Counted from the first letter of the stretch, positions 1 to 9,635 are shown. The stretch: 41,900 nucleotides of DNA from an aff. Roholtiella sp. LEGE 12411 (GCF_015206995.1 NZ_JADEXR010000048.1:1-41900); one strand, 5' to 3'. The notes: generated by a model not told the origin, from the letters alone. A program made the numbers and translations.

Positions 1-2
1 TG

Positions 3-3000
3 GCTATTGGTGGTAGTTATAGTGAAACTCTAAGTGCAGCATTGCCTGGTGTACTTCCTGGTGATTATTATGCGATCGTCAAGAGCGATATTCGCAATCA
101 AATTCCTGAGTCGAATGAAAGTAATAACCTCAGTGCTTCTCTAGACCAATTTAATGCTGATGCGGAACGATTAGATTTGGGAACTGCGGATACTGGCAGT
201 TTGGCACAAGGACAAGCGGTTTATTACAAAGTTGATGTGGCTGCGGGTGAGACACTGCGGGTGAAGTTTGATAGTGCTTCGACTACGGCGGCGAATGAGT
301 TGTACATTCGTTACGGCGATATGCCGAGTCGCGGAAATTTTGACTTTGGCTTCTCAGATGTATTAGCTGCTGACCAAGATATTTTAGTACCTGCGACACG
401 CAGCGGTACATACTATATTCTGGCTTATGGTGCTAGTGTGGGTGGGACACCTGCGGACTACACCATTGAAGCTGATGTTCTCGATTTTGAGATTCTGGAT
501 ATTGGCACAAAGCGGGGTAGTAATTTAGGTCAGACAACCATTACAATTTCTGGCTCGAAATTTAGCACAGATGATGTCATTAGTTTAGTTGCTAATGATG
601 GAACTGGGCGCACTGCTAGCCGTGTTTGGTGGAAGGATAGCACAGAATTATGGGCGACATTTGACTTACAGGGACTGACAACGGGATTGTATGATGTCAA
701 AGTTGAAAATGGTACGCAAACAGCAACTTTAGATGATGCTTTCACTGTCACCAATAGGGCAATTGGGAATTTAATAGTTAGTGTCGATGCACCCAGCGCC
801 TTACGTCCTGGACAAGGCGGAATTGTTACTGTTAATTATGCCAATACAGGGGACACGGATATTGTTGCACCTTTGCTGACCTTGGTGGCTGAAAATGCAA
901 ATTTAAGATTGCCAGAACAAACGGAGTCAGTAGGGTCTACCTTACAGTTTCTGGGGATTGATTCGGAAGGGCCAGCAGGTATTCTTGCACCAGGAGAAAG
1001 TGGTAGCTTTTCACTGGTCTTTAACCCAACTGTTAATGATGGAAGTGTTAGTTTTTCGGTATCCCAAGCTTCACAAGACCAAACAATTGATTGGGATAGT
1101 TTAAAAAATCAAGCGCGACCAAATAACATTTCCAATGATGCTTGGGATGCAATTTGGGAAAACTTTATTACTTCTGTTGGTAATGAAGCTGGTACTTATC
1201 AGGAAATCTTAGCTGATAATGCTAACCATTTAAGCCAACTGGGAGAATACACCAATGATGCTATCCGGTTATTAGGCTTTGAATTACTACAAGTTAGTAA
1301 TTCTTTAGCCGGAAGTAAACAAGACGATTCAATTGATGAACGCTTCATCACTGGAACTTTTGGACGCGGTGGAGTTAATGATTGGGATATTAAAGTTACT
1401 CCAGATACTAATGGAGATGTTACCCTGTTATTCGGAACTTCTCCGAGATTATTTACTAAGCAAATTGATGGCAGTTATCAAGGTCAATCTGGGGATAATG
1501 CAACCTTAACTCAAGATGGTGGTGTTTATCGGTTACAAGAAGACGATGGAACCTTAATTGCTTTTCGCTTAGATGGCAAATTTGATTATATTGAGGACAC
1601 GAATCAAAATCGAGTTACAGCCAATTATACAGATGGTAAGCTTACCCGCTTAGTACATTCTGATGGTAATTATCTTGCCTTTTCTTATAATGACCAAGGT
1701 CTAGTTACTCAAACCACAGACCAAGATAATTGGACGACTACCTATGAATATGACATAACCGGGGAGTATTTACTCGGTATTACAACTCCTGAAGGAACAA
1801 CCAATTACACCTACGAAACTAACTCAACTAGTGCTAGCCAACACGCCATAAAATCGGTTAGGTTCTCTGATAATACGGGTCTTTTTTATGAATATGACAA
1901 TCAAGGAAGACTCATTAAACAAAGTTTAGACGGAAACGCTGAACCTATCACCTACAGCTATGACTCATCTGGAGGAGTTACAGTTACTGATGCTTCTGGC
2001 GCGGTGAGTAAGCTGTTATATAATGACCGGGGAACTCTAGGAAGAATTGAAGACCCGCTCAAACGGATTACCCAATATCAATATGATAGTAATGGGAATC
2101 TAACTAAGTTAACTGCTGCTGATAATACTGTCTCAACTTTCACTTACGATAATCTAGGCAATATTATTTCCTCTGTTAATTCCCTTGGACAGCAGATTAA
2201 ATATTCTTACGAAACGAACTTTAATCAACTTGCAACTGTTCGAGATCAACGCGGTAATCCTCTGAATTACAGTTATGATAATCAGGGCAATCTAGAACAG
2301 ATATCTTATGCAGATGGCAGCAAAGAAACATTTAGCTATGATGCTACTGGGAATGTAACTGTTGGTGTTAATCGTCGCAATCAAAACATTAGCTACACCT
2401 ACAATTCTGAAGGATTATTAACCCGTAAAGATTTTGCCGATGGCACATCAGCCACCTATACCTATGACAGTCGAGGAAATCTTTTATCTGCGACTGATTC
2501 TGATAGTTCCGTTACTTACACTTACGACAGTGTAGACCGTATTAGTAAAGTAAGTTATGGTGCTGACCGTTTCCTAGAGTTTACTTATGACAGTGCTGGT
2601 CGTAGATCGCAGATGGTGGATCAAGATGGTTTTACTACCAACTATAACTATGACACTTTAGGAAAGTTAAAGAGTCTCACGGACGGAACGGGAGCGAATA
2701 TTATTACTTATACCTACGATAATGTAGGTCGTCTTAGCCGTGAAGATAATGGCAATGGAACTTATACAACCTACAGCTATGATTTAGTCGGACAACTGTT
2801 AATTCTGGCTAACTATGAATCTGATGGCATAGTAAACTCGCGTTTTGATTATACTTATGACAATGCTGGTCGTCGTACCAGTATGACTACGTTAGAAGGA
2901 ACAACAACTTATGGGTATGATTCCATTGGGCAATTGACTTTAGTTAATTTACATAATGGGCGGATTATTGAATATCAATATGATGGTGCTGGTAACAGAA

Positions 3001-6000
3001 TTCAGGTTAAAGATAGCGGTGTAGAAACTGGTTACAATACTAACAATCTCAACCAATACACCAGTGTCGGAGCAGCAACTTTCACTTATGATACTGATGG
3101 CAATCTGATTACTAAGACTCAAGGCGCTAATACTTGGACTTACAGTTATGACAGTGAAAATCGGCTGATTGGTGCGGTAACGCCTGAAGGAAATTGGAGT
3201 TATGAATATGATGCTTTAGGAAATCGGATTGCGAGTATTCTTAATGGTCAACGGACTGAATATTTACTTGATCCAACTGGTTTGGGGGATGTAGTTGGTG
3301 AGTATGGTGGTAATGAAAATATCATTGCTCGTTATACGCATGGTTTAGGTTTAGTCAGTCGTGTTGATGGGACGAATGCAGCAAGTTATTATGATGCGGA
3401 TGCGATTGGGTCTATTGTTGGGTTGACGGGTGGAGATGGCGATTATCTCAATCAGTACAGTTATTTACCTTTTGGTGAGGATTTAACTAAAGTTGAGACA
3501 GTTGCTAATCCCTTTGAATATGTGGGTCAATGGGGTGTGATCCGTGAAGGCAATGGTCTTGATTTTATGCGGGCGAGATTTTATGATCCGTCAACAGGCA
3601 AGTTTACAAGTCCTGATCCTTTCGGAATTGGTGGAGGAGATACTAATTTCTATCGCTACAGCATCAATAACCCGAATAGTTATATTGATGCATCAGGAAA
3701 TTTTTTCTTTGTACCCTTCTTGATCGCAGCAGCTATCGGTGCAGGAAGTGGAGCAGTAAGTGGAGCAGTCACTGATGCTGCCATTCAGGGAGTTTCAATA
3801 GCTGCTGGAGTACAGGATAAGTTTGATTGGGGAAGTGTTGGCGAATCTGCTGCTTGGGGTGCAGCCTTTGGCGCAGTTAGTGGTGGTCTTGCTGGTGGTG
3901 TAGGACGTGGACTAGTAAAAGAAGCTGGTCAAGAATGGTCTCATGCAATTGCCAGAAAGTATGGGGCTGAACTGAGTCGAAGCGGAAAAACTATCAACGA
4001 CCAAAAAAAATGGTTCATTCCCGAAGCACTAGTTGATGAGAAAAAGAGCCAACTTGGAAAAGTTATGGGCAATTTTCGTTCACCACAGAGACATGCTCTA
4101 AACGATCCAGATCGTCATCACTTTTTCCCAAAACCTTGGAAAGATAACAATCCATTGAATAACAAATGGAAACGGTTCATTGATAGAGTTCCTGATTGGG
4201 TGAAAGATGGTTTTGCTGCTGGTGGTTTTGGAGGAATTATAGGAAGCGCATTTTCAAGAATTATCCGCGCCATTGACCCGAACGACATCATCGGCCCCGC
4301 CGGCTTTGGCGAAGAAAAATGGATAACAGCCTCCTCCACCCTCCCCTACACCATCCGCTTTGAAAACCAAGCTACCGCCACAGCACCCGCCCAACAAGTC
4401 GTCATCACTCAACAACTAGACCCCGACCTCGACTTCCGCACCTACCGCGTCGGCGATTTCGGCTGGGGCGACCTCTTCTTTGACGTACCCGACAACCGCG
4501 CCTTCTACAACGATCGCCTAGACCTCACTGCCACCAAAGGCTACTATGTAGATGTCAGCGCAGGTATCGATATCACCACTGGTGAAGCCTTCTGGACAAT
4601 TACCACCATCGACCCAGAAACCGGAGAAATCCCAGAAGATGCCCTAGCAGGTTTCCTACCCCCCAACAATGAAGATGGTGCTGGTGATGGCTTTGTCAAC
4701 TACAGCATCCGCACCCGTCGAGATGTGCAAACAGGAGCAGTAATTGACGCTGAGGCGCGAATTGTCTTTAACACCGAAGAACCCATTGACACACCGCCCA
4801 TCTTCAACACCATCGACGCAGGGACACCCAGCAGTACAATTAATGCACTACCAGCCACCACAGAAACCGCAGAATTTCTAGTAAATTGGTCAGGTAGCGA
4901 TGACACCAACGGTTCAGCCCTAGCCAACTACACCATCTACGTCTCCGACAACGGTAGCCCCTTCACTCCCTGGCTAGAAAACACCACCCTCACCGAAGCC
5001 AGCTACATAGGCGAACCCGGTCACACTTACGCCTTCTACAGTGTCGCCCGTGACAACGCAGGCAATAGTCAAGCCGTTCCTAGCACTGCTCAAGCCACCA
5101 TCCAAATTCTTGGTGCTAATGTTCCCCCTGTCCTGGCGCTGAATCAGGGTTTAACCCTCAATGAACAAGCTACAGGTGCGATCGCCAATACGCAACTGCA
5201 AGTCACAGATGTTGACAATAGCACCACCCAAGTTACTTACACCTTAACGGACATACCAGATAACGGCACACTTTTACGCAACAATTTGGCGTTAGCAATT
5301 AACGATACCTTCACCCAAGCAGACATCGATATTAACCTACTAAATTATACCCACAATGGCAGTGAAACCACTAACGACAGTTTCAGCTTTACCGTTGCCG
5401 ATGGTGCAGGAGGTGCGGTTTCTAACACCACTTTCAACATTACCGTTAATCCAGTCAACGATACACCGATTTTGGGTGTGGCGATCGCAGACCAAACTGC
5501 CACAGAAGATACCGCCTTTACCTTCGCTATTCCAGAAAACACATTCTCGGACAGTGATGCAGGTGATAGCCTTACTTACACCGCAACATTACAGAACGGC
5601 GACGCATTACCAACTTGGCTAACCTTTGATGCCGCAACTCGCACATTTAGCGGTACTCCTGCGAATAACGATGTGGCTGCACTGAGCATTAAAGTTACTG
5701 CAACTGATAACTCAGCCTCAAATGTCGATGATATCTTCACCATAACAGTCGCCAATACTAATGATGCACCTATTTTGGGTGTGGCGATCGCTGATGTCAG
5801 AGCCACACAAGATACAGCCTTTAATTTGACCATTCCTGCCAATACATTCAACGACATTGATGTAGGCGACACACTCACCTACACCGCAACATTAGAAAAT
5901 GGTAATGTATTACCAACTTGGCTGACCTTTAACCCAACTACCCGTACCTTTAGCGGCACACCAACCAACGCCAATGCAGGTACACTCAACATTACAATCA

Positions 6001-7532
6001 GAGCCGCCGACAGCAGTAACGCCAGCATCAGCGATACATTTGCACTGAATATTACCAATCTCATTAATAATATTGTCGGGACGGCAGCCAACAATACCCT
6101 GACTGGTACACCCAATAATGACAACATCCAAGGCTTAGGCGGCAATGACACCTTGTTTGGTTTAGCCGGAAACGACATCCTTGATGGTGGCACAGGTAAT
6201 GATTCCTTAGATGGCGGTGTTGGCAATGACACAATGATTGGTGGTGTTGGCAACGATATTTACTATGTCGATAGCAGCAGCGACCAAATTACAGAACTGG
6301 CGAATGAGGGAACTGATACCGTCCGTACCAGTGTTACCTGGATACTGGGCGATAATTTAGAGAACCTAATTCTCACAGGTACTGATGCGATTAATGGTAC
6401 TGGGAATAATTTGAAAAACAGCATCACTGGAAACATTGCTGATAACAACCTGTTTGGCGGTGATGAAAATGATACCCTCAAAGGTAATGCTGGGAATGAC
6501 ACTCTTGATGGTGGCGCAGGTAATGATTCCTTAGATGGCGGTGTTGGCAATGACACAATGATTGGCGGTGTTGGCAACGATACCTACTATGTCGATAACA
6601 GCAGCGACCAAATTACAGAACTGGCAAATGAGGGAACTGATACCGTCCGTACCAGTGTTACCTGGATACTGGGCGATAATTTAGAAAACCTAATTCTCAC
6701 AGGTACTGATGCGATTAATGGTACTGGGAATAATTTGAAAAACAGCATCACTGGAAACGTTGCTGATAACAACCTGTTTGGCGGTGATGAAAATGATACC
6801 CTCAAAGGGAATGCCGGGAACGACACTCTTGATGGTGGCGCAGGGAACGATTCCTTAGATGGCGGTGTTGGCAATGACACAATGATTGGCGGTGTTGGCA
6901 ACGATACCTACTATGTCGATAACAGCAGCGACCAAATTACAGAACTGGCAAATGAGGGAACTGATACCGTCCGTGCTAGCGTTAGTTGGACATTAGGCGA
7001 CAACTTAGAAAATCTCATCCTTATAGGTAGCGATGCGATTAACGGTAGTGGTAATGCCTTGAAAAATACCATTACTGGTAACAGTGCCAATAATAACTTA
7101 TTTGGCGGCGATGACAATGACAACCTCAATGGTGGTACTGGGGATGATACCCTTGATGGTGGTAATGGCAATGACACCCTTACTGGTGGTGCTGGTAATG
7201 ATATACTTGTTGGCGGTACTGGTAGCGATCGCTTAACCGGTGGCACTGGCAATGATCGATTTGTCTTTGCTAGTTTGGGTGAAGGGGTTGATACCATTAA
7301 CGACTTTAGCAGCACGGATGATGTCCTAGTAGTGCAAAATCTATTGACTAGCTTGAACTACACAGGTGCAAATCCGATTGGTGACGGTTACATCAGAGGT
7401 ATAAAATCCGGGTCAAATACTCTTATGCAAATCGACACTGATGGTGTTGATGTCAGCGCAAATTTTAGCACCCTAGTCACACTTAACAACTTTAATGCTA
7501 ATAATTTCAGTCAAAACAACTTGATTTTCTAA
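3..7532 (+). CDS. Giant RHS/YD-repeat and RTX mosaic surface protein (5' end outside window)
   Basis: The frame is open from the first bases, so the gene starts upstream; about 2,510 codons are visible. Order of domains (residues counted from base 42): end of a CARDB-like domain (1-35), PPC-like beta domain (45-140), IPT/TIG domain (155-240), DUF11/CARDB-like domain (245-350), about 25 RHS/YD repeats rich in YxYDxxGR (520-1170), RHS core with ARFYDPSTGKF (about 1177), an Ala/Gly-rich hydrophobic stretch (1221-1290), a short segment with HHFFPK (about 1359), a conserved-repeat domain beginning GPAGFGEE (1415-1587), an FN3-like part, a cadherin-like domain (about 1693), two He_PIG/cadherin-like domains (1803, 1904), RTX repeats GGxGNDxLxGG (2015-2407) and a C-terminal tail. 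RTX proteins usually leave by type I secretion and fold with calcium outside the cell; a surface or adhesion role is inferred. RHS shells normally end in a toxin, but here the shell is internal. The stop is followed within 40 bp by an IS end. Confidence 0.93.
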   Translation, partial: AIGGSYSETLSAALPGVLPGDYYAIVKSDIRNQIPESNESNNLSASLDQFNADAERLDLGTADTGSLAQGQAVYYKVDVAAGETLRVKFDSASTTAANELYIRYGDMPSRGNFDFGFSDVLAADQDILVPATRSGTYYILAYGASVGGTPADYTIEADVLDFEILDIGTKRGSNLGQTTITISGSKFSTDDVISLVANDGTGRTASRVWWKDSTELWATFDLQGLTTGLYDVKVENGTQTATLDDAFTVTNRAIGNLIVSVDAPSALRPGQGGIVTVNYANTGDTDIVAPLLTLVAENANLRLPEQTESVGSTLQFLGIDSEGPAGILAPGESGSFSLVFNPTVNDGSVSFSVSQASQDQTIDWDSLKNQARPNNISNDAWDAIWENFITSVGNEAGTYQEILADNANHLSQLGEYTNDAIRLLGFELLQVSNSLAGSKQDDSIDERFITGTFGRGGVNDWDIKVTPDTNGDVTLLFGTSPRLFTKQIDGSYQGQSGDNATLTQDGGVYRLQEDDGTLIAFRLDGKFDYIEDTNQNRVTANYTDGKLTRLVHSDGNYLAFSYNDQGLVTQTTDQDNWTTTYEYDITGEYLLGITTPEGTTNYTYETNSTSASQHAIKSVRFSDNTGLFYEYDNQGRLIKQSLDGNAEPITYSYDSSGGVTVTDASGAVSKLLYNDRGTLGRIEDPLKRITQYQYDSNGNLTKLTAADNTVSTFTYDNLGNIISSVNSLGQQIKYSYETNFNQLATVRDQRGNPLNYSYDNQGNLEQISYADGSKETFSYDATGNVTVGVNRRNQNISYTYNSEGLLTRKDFADGTSATYTYDSRGNLLSATDSDSSVTYTYDSVDRISKVSYGADRFLEFTYDSAGRRSQMVDQDGFTTNYNYDTLGKLKSLTDGTGANIITYTYDNVGRLSREDNGNGTYTTYSYDLVGQLLILANYESDGIVNSRFDYTYDNAGRRTSMTTLEGTTTYGYDSIGQLTLVNLHNGRIIEYQYDGAGNRIQVKDSGVETGYNTNNLNQYTSVGAATFTYDTDGNLITKTQGANTWTYSYDSENRLIGAVTPEGNWSYEYDALGNRIASILNGQRTEYLLDPTGLGDVVGEYGGNENIIARYTHGLGLVSRVDGTNAASYYDADAIGSIVGLTGGDGDYLNQYSYLPFGEDLTKVETVANPFEYVGQWGVIREGNGLDFMRARFYDPSTGKFTSPDPFGIGGGDTNFYRYSINNPNSYIDASGNFFFVPFLIAAAIGAGSGAVSGAVTDAAIQGVSIAAGVQDKFDWGSVGESAAWGAAFGAVSGGLAGGVGRGLVKEAGQEWSHAIARKYGAELSRSGKTINDQKKWFIPEALVDEKKSQLGKVMGNFRSPQRHALNDPDRHHFFPKPWKDNNPLNNKWKRFIDRVPDWVKDGFAAGGFGGIIGSAFSRIIRAIDPNDIIGPAGFGEEKWITASSTLPYTIRFENQATATAPAQQVVITQQLDPDLDFRTYRVGDFGWGDLFFDVPDNRAFYNDRLDLTATKGYYVDVSAGIDITTGEAFWTITTIDPETGEIPEDALAGFLPPNNEDGAGDGFVNYSIRTRRDVQTGAVIDAEARIVFNTEEPIDTPPIFNTIDAGTPSSTINALPATTETAEFLVNWSGSDDTNGSALANYTIYVSDNGSPFTPWLENTTLTEASYIGEPGHTYAFYSVARDNAGNSQAVPSTAQATIQILGANVPPVLALNQGLTLNEQATGAIANTQLQVTDVDNSTTQVTYTLTDIPDNGTLLRNNLALAINDTFTQADIDINLLNYTHNGSETTNDSFSFTVADGAGGAVSNTTFNITVNPVNDTPILGVAIADQTATEDTAFTFAIPENTFSDSDAGDSLTYTATLQNGDALPTWLTFDAATRTFSGTPANNDVAALSIKVTATDNSASNVDDIFTITVANTNDAPILGVAIADVRATQDTAFNLTIPANTFNDIDVGDTLTYTATLENGNVLPTWLTFNPTTRTFSGTPTNANAGTLNITIRAADSSNASISDTFALNITNLINNIVGTAANNTLTGTPNNDNIQGLGGNDTLFGLAGNDILDGGTGNDSLDGGVGNDTMIGGVGNDIYYVDSSSDQITELANEGTDTVRTSVTWILGDNLENLILTGTDAINGTGNNLKNSITGNIADNNLFGGDENDTLKGNAGNDTLDGGAGNDSLDGGVGNDTMIGGVGNDTYYVDNSSDQITELANEGTDTVRTSVTWILGDNLENLILTGTDAINGTGNNLKNSITGNVADNNLFGGDENDTLKGNAGNDTLDGGAGNDSLDGGVGNDTMIGGVGNDTYYVDNSSDQITELANEGTDTVRASVSWTLGDNLENLILIGSDAINGSGNALKNTITGNSANNNLFGGDDNDNLNGGTGDDTLDGGNGNDTLTGGAGNDILVGGTGSDRLTGGTGNDRFVFASLGEGVDTINDFSSTDDVLVVQNLLTSLNYTGANPIGDGYIRGIKSGSNTLMQIDTDGVDVSANFSTLVTLNNFNANNFSQNNLIF
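6183..7154 (+). repeat. Three tandem 324-bp RTX units inside the giant gene
   Basis: Units start at 6183, 6507 and 6831, exactly 324 bp (108 codons) apart. Each encodes several glycine/aspartate calcium-binding nonapeptides, then a beta-rich stretch containing YYVD and NLENLILTG. Units 1 and 2 are nearly identical at the DNA level; unit 3 is nearly identical up to about 6975 and then diverges (RTSVTWI becomes RASVSWT). This points to recent unequal duplication or gene conversion. The in-frame length lets copy number vary without breaking the gene. Confidence 0.93.
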
Positions 7533-7567
7533 TTGGGGCAGAAACTCCAGTAGATAAATTGGTGTTG

Positions 7568-7605
7568 TTGACACTCCCACGGCTAGAAGCGCGTGGGATT
7601 CTTGC
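7568..7605. mobile_element. IS200/IS605-type right-end hairpin (remnant)
   Basis: TTGACACTCCCACGG begins at 7568, followed by an imperfect hairpin with arms CCCACGGCT and AGCGCGTGGG. Read on the minus strand it ends in GTGTCAA, the same terminal TCAA seen at the right ends at 12408 and 29539. It lies directly beyond the 3' end of the TnpB remnant, as expected for the right end of a TnpB-carrying element. No matching left end was found. Confidence 0.7.
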
Positions 7606-7606
7606 T

Positions 7607-7841
7607 TCACCCAGTCAACTTGTCTAGAGGAGTTTCCCCACCTAGATAGAGGTTGTTCTGTCCACAAGCTTTAGATTCCGTATGCCCTACGGTACTTTTA
7701 AGTCCTTTCGCCAGTATTTGTCTAGCTGCATTGTGGTCACGGTGCATGACTGTTTTGCACTTATGGCATTTATGGGTACGAGTAGACAACGATTTTTTAA
7801 CTCGTGTCCCACAAACAGAACAATTATGAAGTGCGATCGCC
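7607..7841 (-). pseudogene. TnpB C-terminal remnant
   Basis: Translation on the minus strand gives the C-terminal zinc finger and tail of an IS200/IS605 TnpB: NCSVCGTRVKKSLSTRTHKC followed by CKTVMHRDHNAARQILAKGL and a tail ending GETPLDKLTG. The CxxC...CxxC finger and the DHNAA motif (third RuvC-like acidic residue) are visible. The N-terminal two thirds, including the first two catalytic acids, are missing, so it cannot act as an RNA-guided nuclease. The tail closely resembles the complete TnpB at 12449-13651 (which ends with GETPLSKP), so the two elements are related. Confidence 0.85.
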
Positions 7842-7850
7842 CTTGTGTAA

Positions 7851-7976
7851 TTACGCCGCCACTAACTCTAAGTGCGGCTCATATTCCCGTAACCGTTCCC
7901 ATTGTTGGGGGGTCATAATAGTAGATTCTGCCTCAACAGGGGTAAGGTTTTCACAAAGGGCGATCGCTTGGGAGCA
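7851..7976 (-). pseudogene. Unidentified gene fragment (C-terminal end)
   Basis: A minus-strand frame reads like real protein: RCSQAIALCENLTPVEAEST, then MTPQQWERLREYEPHLELVA ending at a TAA stop at 7851. It has no proper start; the only in-frame ATG would give about 21 residues. It abuts the broken 5' edge of the TnpB remnant, so it is probably the 3' end of a gene cut by that element or by the deletion that destroyed it. I do not recognise the family. Confidence 0.4.
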
Positions 7977-8004
7977 ACGCGCTCATAGTGAGATCGGGGT
8001 TTAG

Positions 8005-8609
8005 TTCTCAATTACACTTCTATATTCTCAACAAAATCTGATTTTTTAGTTGCGATGCCTAGGTTGGGCTACGCCTACGCATCCGGAAACAACCTATATA
8101 CGTCGTAGGTTTCAGCACCTCACTGTTAGAGCGTTGGTTCCGTGTCGCAACTAGCTAGAAATACAACTAGAACCCATAGAATTTGAGCTGCTAGCTGTTA
8201 ATTATAATTCCTATTTAGCTCTGATAGATTCTAGTCAATTTTTTCAATCATTAGTTCTTATGTACTAAATATATCCGTTTCTTTGTGGTATGACAGTTAT
8301 AGGTGCGGAATGTGGGTTTTAGGTATGGGCAAACAGCCTGGTTGTAAAAAGAAGTTACAATGAATAAACTGCCCTTCAAGCGTGATAATTTCTTCCCTGC
8401 AAATAGACTTAAACTGCAACACTGAACACGACAGAGATGATAATGCTTCCAAAAATATAGAAATGGTCGGCATGGGGCATCGGCACGACCTTAAACGGAC
8501 GGGGAGCGACCATAAGACTACTTCGGTAGCTAGTTGCTGTGATCCGTCAAGAATCACCGCACCTTTAGGTCAGTGAGTATGTCAAATTCGTATTGGATGG
8601 TGAACAATT
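8005..8609. other. 605-bp stretch without a convincing gene
   Basis: No frame here shows recognisable protein, a good ribosome-binding site or consistent codon use. It holds one dispersed hairpin repeat near 8051-8087 and otherwise AT-rich sequence up to the NTF2-like gene. A minus-strand open frame at 8297-8557 was judged spurious. Confidence 0.6.
8051..8087. repeat. Short dispersed hairpin repeat
   Basis: The arms TGCGATGCCTAGG and GCCTACGCATC flank TTGGGCTAC and form an imperfect hairpin. Sequences of this GATGCC...GGGCTACGCCTACGCATC type are common in Nostoc-group intergenic DNA. No function is visible. Confidence 0.5.
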
Positions 8610-9044
8610 ATGAGTTCAAATCAGCAGTTTCTGCAAAATTTATACGAAGCCTTCAATAAAGGCGAGATTGAAACAATCATCTCGGTGATGCACCCGGACG
8701 TGAAATGGGCGAACGGGGTGGAAGGCGGTTTCGTTTATGGACGCGACGCGGTGCGCGAATACTGGACTAATCAATATAAGGTTATTCAAGTGCAGCTTGA
8801 AACCTTAAAATTCGAGACGGATGAAAACAATCGAAATGTCGTTACCGTTCATCAAATCGTCAGAGATTTGCAAGGCAATTTGCTCGCGGATGCAACAATT
8901 CAGCAAATCTTTACTATTGAGAATAGTTTGATTAGTCTTTATGAAATTGGCGAAACCCAAACAATCCAAGAGATGATTCAAAAGACAAGAACTCCCAGTC
9001 AACTACCCACCACTAATCGGAGTACCGATATAGTGGGGGCTTGA
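8610..9044 (+). CDS. SnoaL-like / NTF2-family protein
   Basis: 144 residues, the usual size of a single NTF2-like (cystatin-like alpha+beta barrel) domain. Seen in the sequence: LYEAFNKGEIETIISVMHPD near the N-terminus, then DVKWANGVEGG and GRDAVREYWTNQY, the classic SnoaL/ketosteroid-isomerase-like pattern of an aromatic and acidic pocket followed by a YW motif. The family includes small isomerases, cyclases and ligand-binding proteins; the substrate cannot be inferred. The last 20 residues are polar and probably disordered. A truncated paralogue lies just downstream on the opposite strand (9071-9196). Confidence 0.85.
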   Translation: MSSNQQFLQNLYEAFNKGEIETIISVMHPDVKWANGVEGGFVYGRDAVREYWTNQYKVIQVQLETLKFETDENNRNVVTVHQIVRDLQGNLLADATIQQIFTIENSLISLYEIGETQTIQEMIQKTRTPSQLPTTNRSTDIVGA

Positions 9045-9070
9045 AAGAGCCTAATTGACCAGTCTAAGTG

Positions 9071-9196
9071 TTAAATCGCTCTGGGCCAAGCCACGTCGGG
9101 AGTCATAAAGGTAAAGGCGGCATCAATGTCTCGCGCGTTGAAGGCGGCGTAAGCTGCGTGCAGCAGCTCGATTTCTGGTGCAGGTTGATTTGGCAT
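9071..9196 (-). pseudogene. Truncated SnoaL-like/NTF2 paralogue
   Basis: The minus-strand frame starts at an ATG (9196) and gives 41 residues containing LLHAAYAAFNARDIDAAFTF then MTPDVAWPRAI and a TAA stop. This matches the first 40 residues of the NTF2-like family and aligns with the start of the intact gene at 8610 (LYEAFNKGEIETIISVMHPD, DVKWANG). It ends just where the family continues with an EGG motif, so the rest of the domain is gone. The two genes converge with only 26 bp between their ends. This copy is GC-richer and clearly diverged, so it is an independent paralogue and not a recent duplication. Confidence 0.75.
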
Positions 9197-9344
9197 AAAG
9201 CAGATGGTTGAGGACAGTCAGCAGGGTCTAGCCATTGTAGATCCAGATCGAGGATTTTGAATCTCAAGTAACTAACAAAAAATGACAATAATTGTTAGGA
9301 TTGACAGTAGATCTGTAGAGAAAACAGTTTCTCGCTTATTGCTT

Positions 9345-9635
9345 ATGAACGTACATCTAGGTGAAACATTTGATAAGTTCGTCGCTGAACTCATTGCTAG
9401 TGGACTTTATCAATCGCAGAGTGAGATAATCCGCGAGGGGTTAAGACTACTTAAGGAACGAGAAGACATACGCAAACTCAGACTTGAAGAGTTGCGTCGT
9501 GAGGTTCAACTAGGAATAGATCAAATATCCCAAGGAGAATTTACTACTTACGCCTCGTCAAATCAACTGGCTGACGAAATTAAGGCGACTGGACGGCGGC
9601 GGCAAAAGAACCAGAACACAAGCACTCAAAAATGA
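9345..9635 (+). CDS. parD: ParD-family antitoxin
   Basis: 96 residues. The N-terminal half has the ribbon-helix-helix pattern of ParD/CC2985 antitoxins: a short beta strand (MNVHLGETFDKFVAELIASG) and then YQSQSEIIREGLRLLKERED. The second half is charged and would wrap the toxin. I chose the ATG at 9345 because it places the beta strand at the N-terminus as usual; the frame stays open upstream to 9282, and no strong ribosome-binding site separates the options. The stop overlaps the toxin start by four bases (ATGA), so the two are translationally coupled. ParD normally binds its own promoter and autorepresses the operon. Confidence 0.85.
   Translation: MNVHLGETFDKFVAELIASGLYQSQSEIIREGLRLLKEREDIRKLRLEELRREVQLGIDQISQGEFTTYASSNQLADEIKATGRRRQKNQNTSTQK

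Noticed and set aside
6263-6901. Two long Pro-rich minus-strand open frames, nearly identical to each other
   Set aside because: They are antisense shadows of the tandem RTX units; Gly/Asp codons read backwards give Pro/Ser/Val. No ribosome-binding sites.
8297-8557. Minus-strand open frame of 86 codons
   Set aside because: Composition is not protein-like, there is no ribosome-binding site, and it overlaps nothing conserved.
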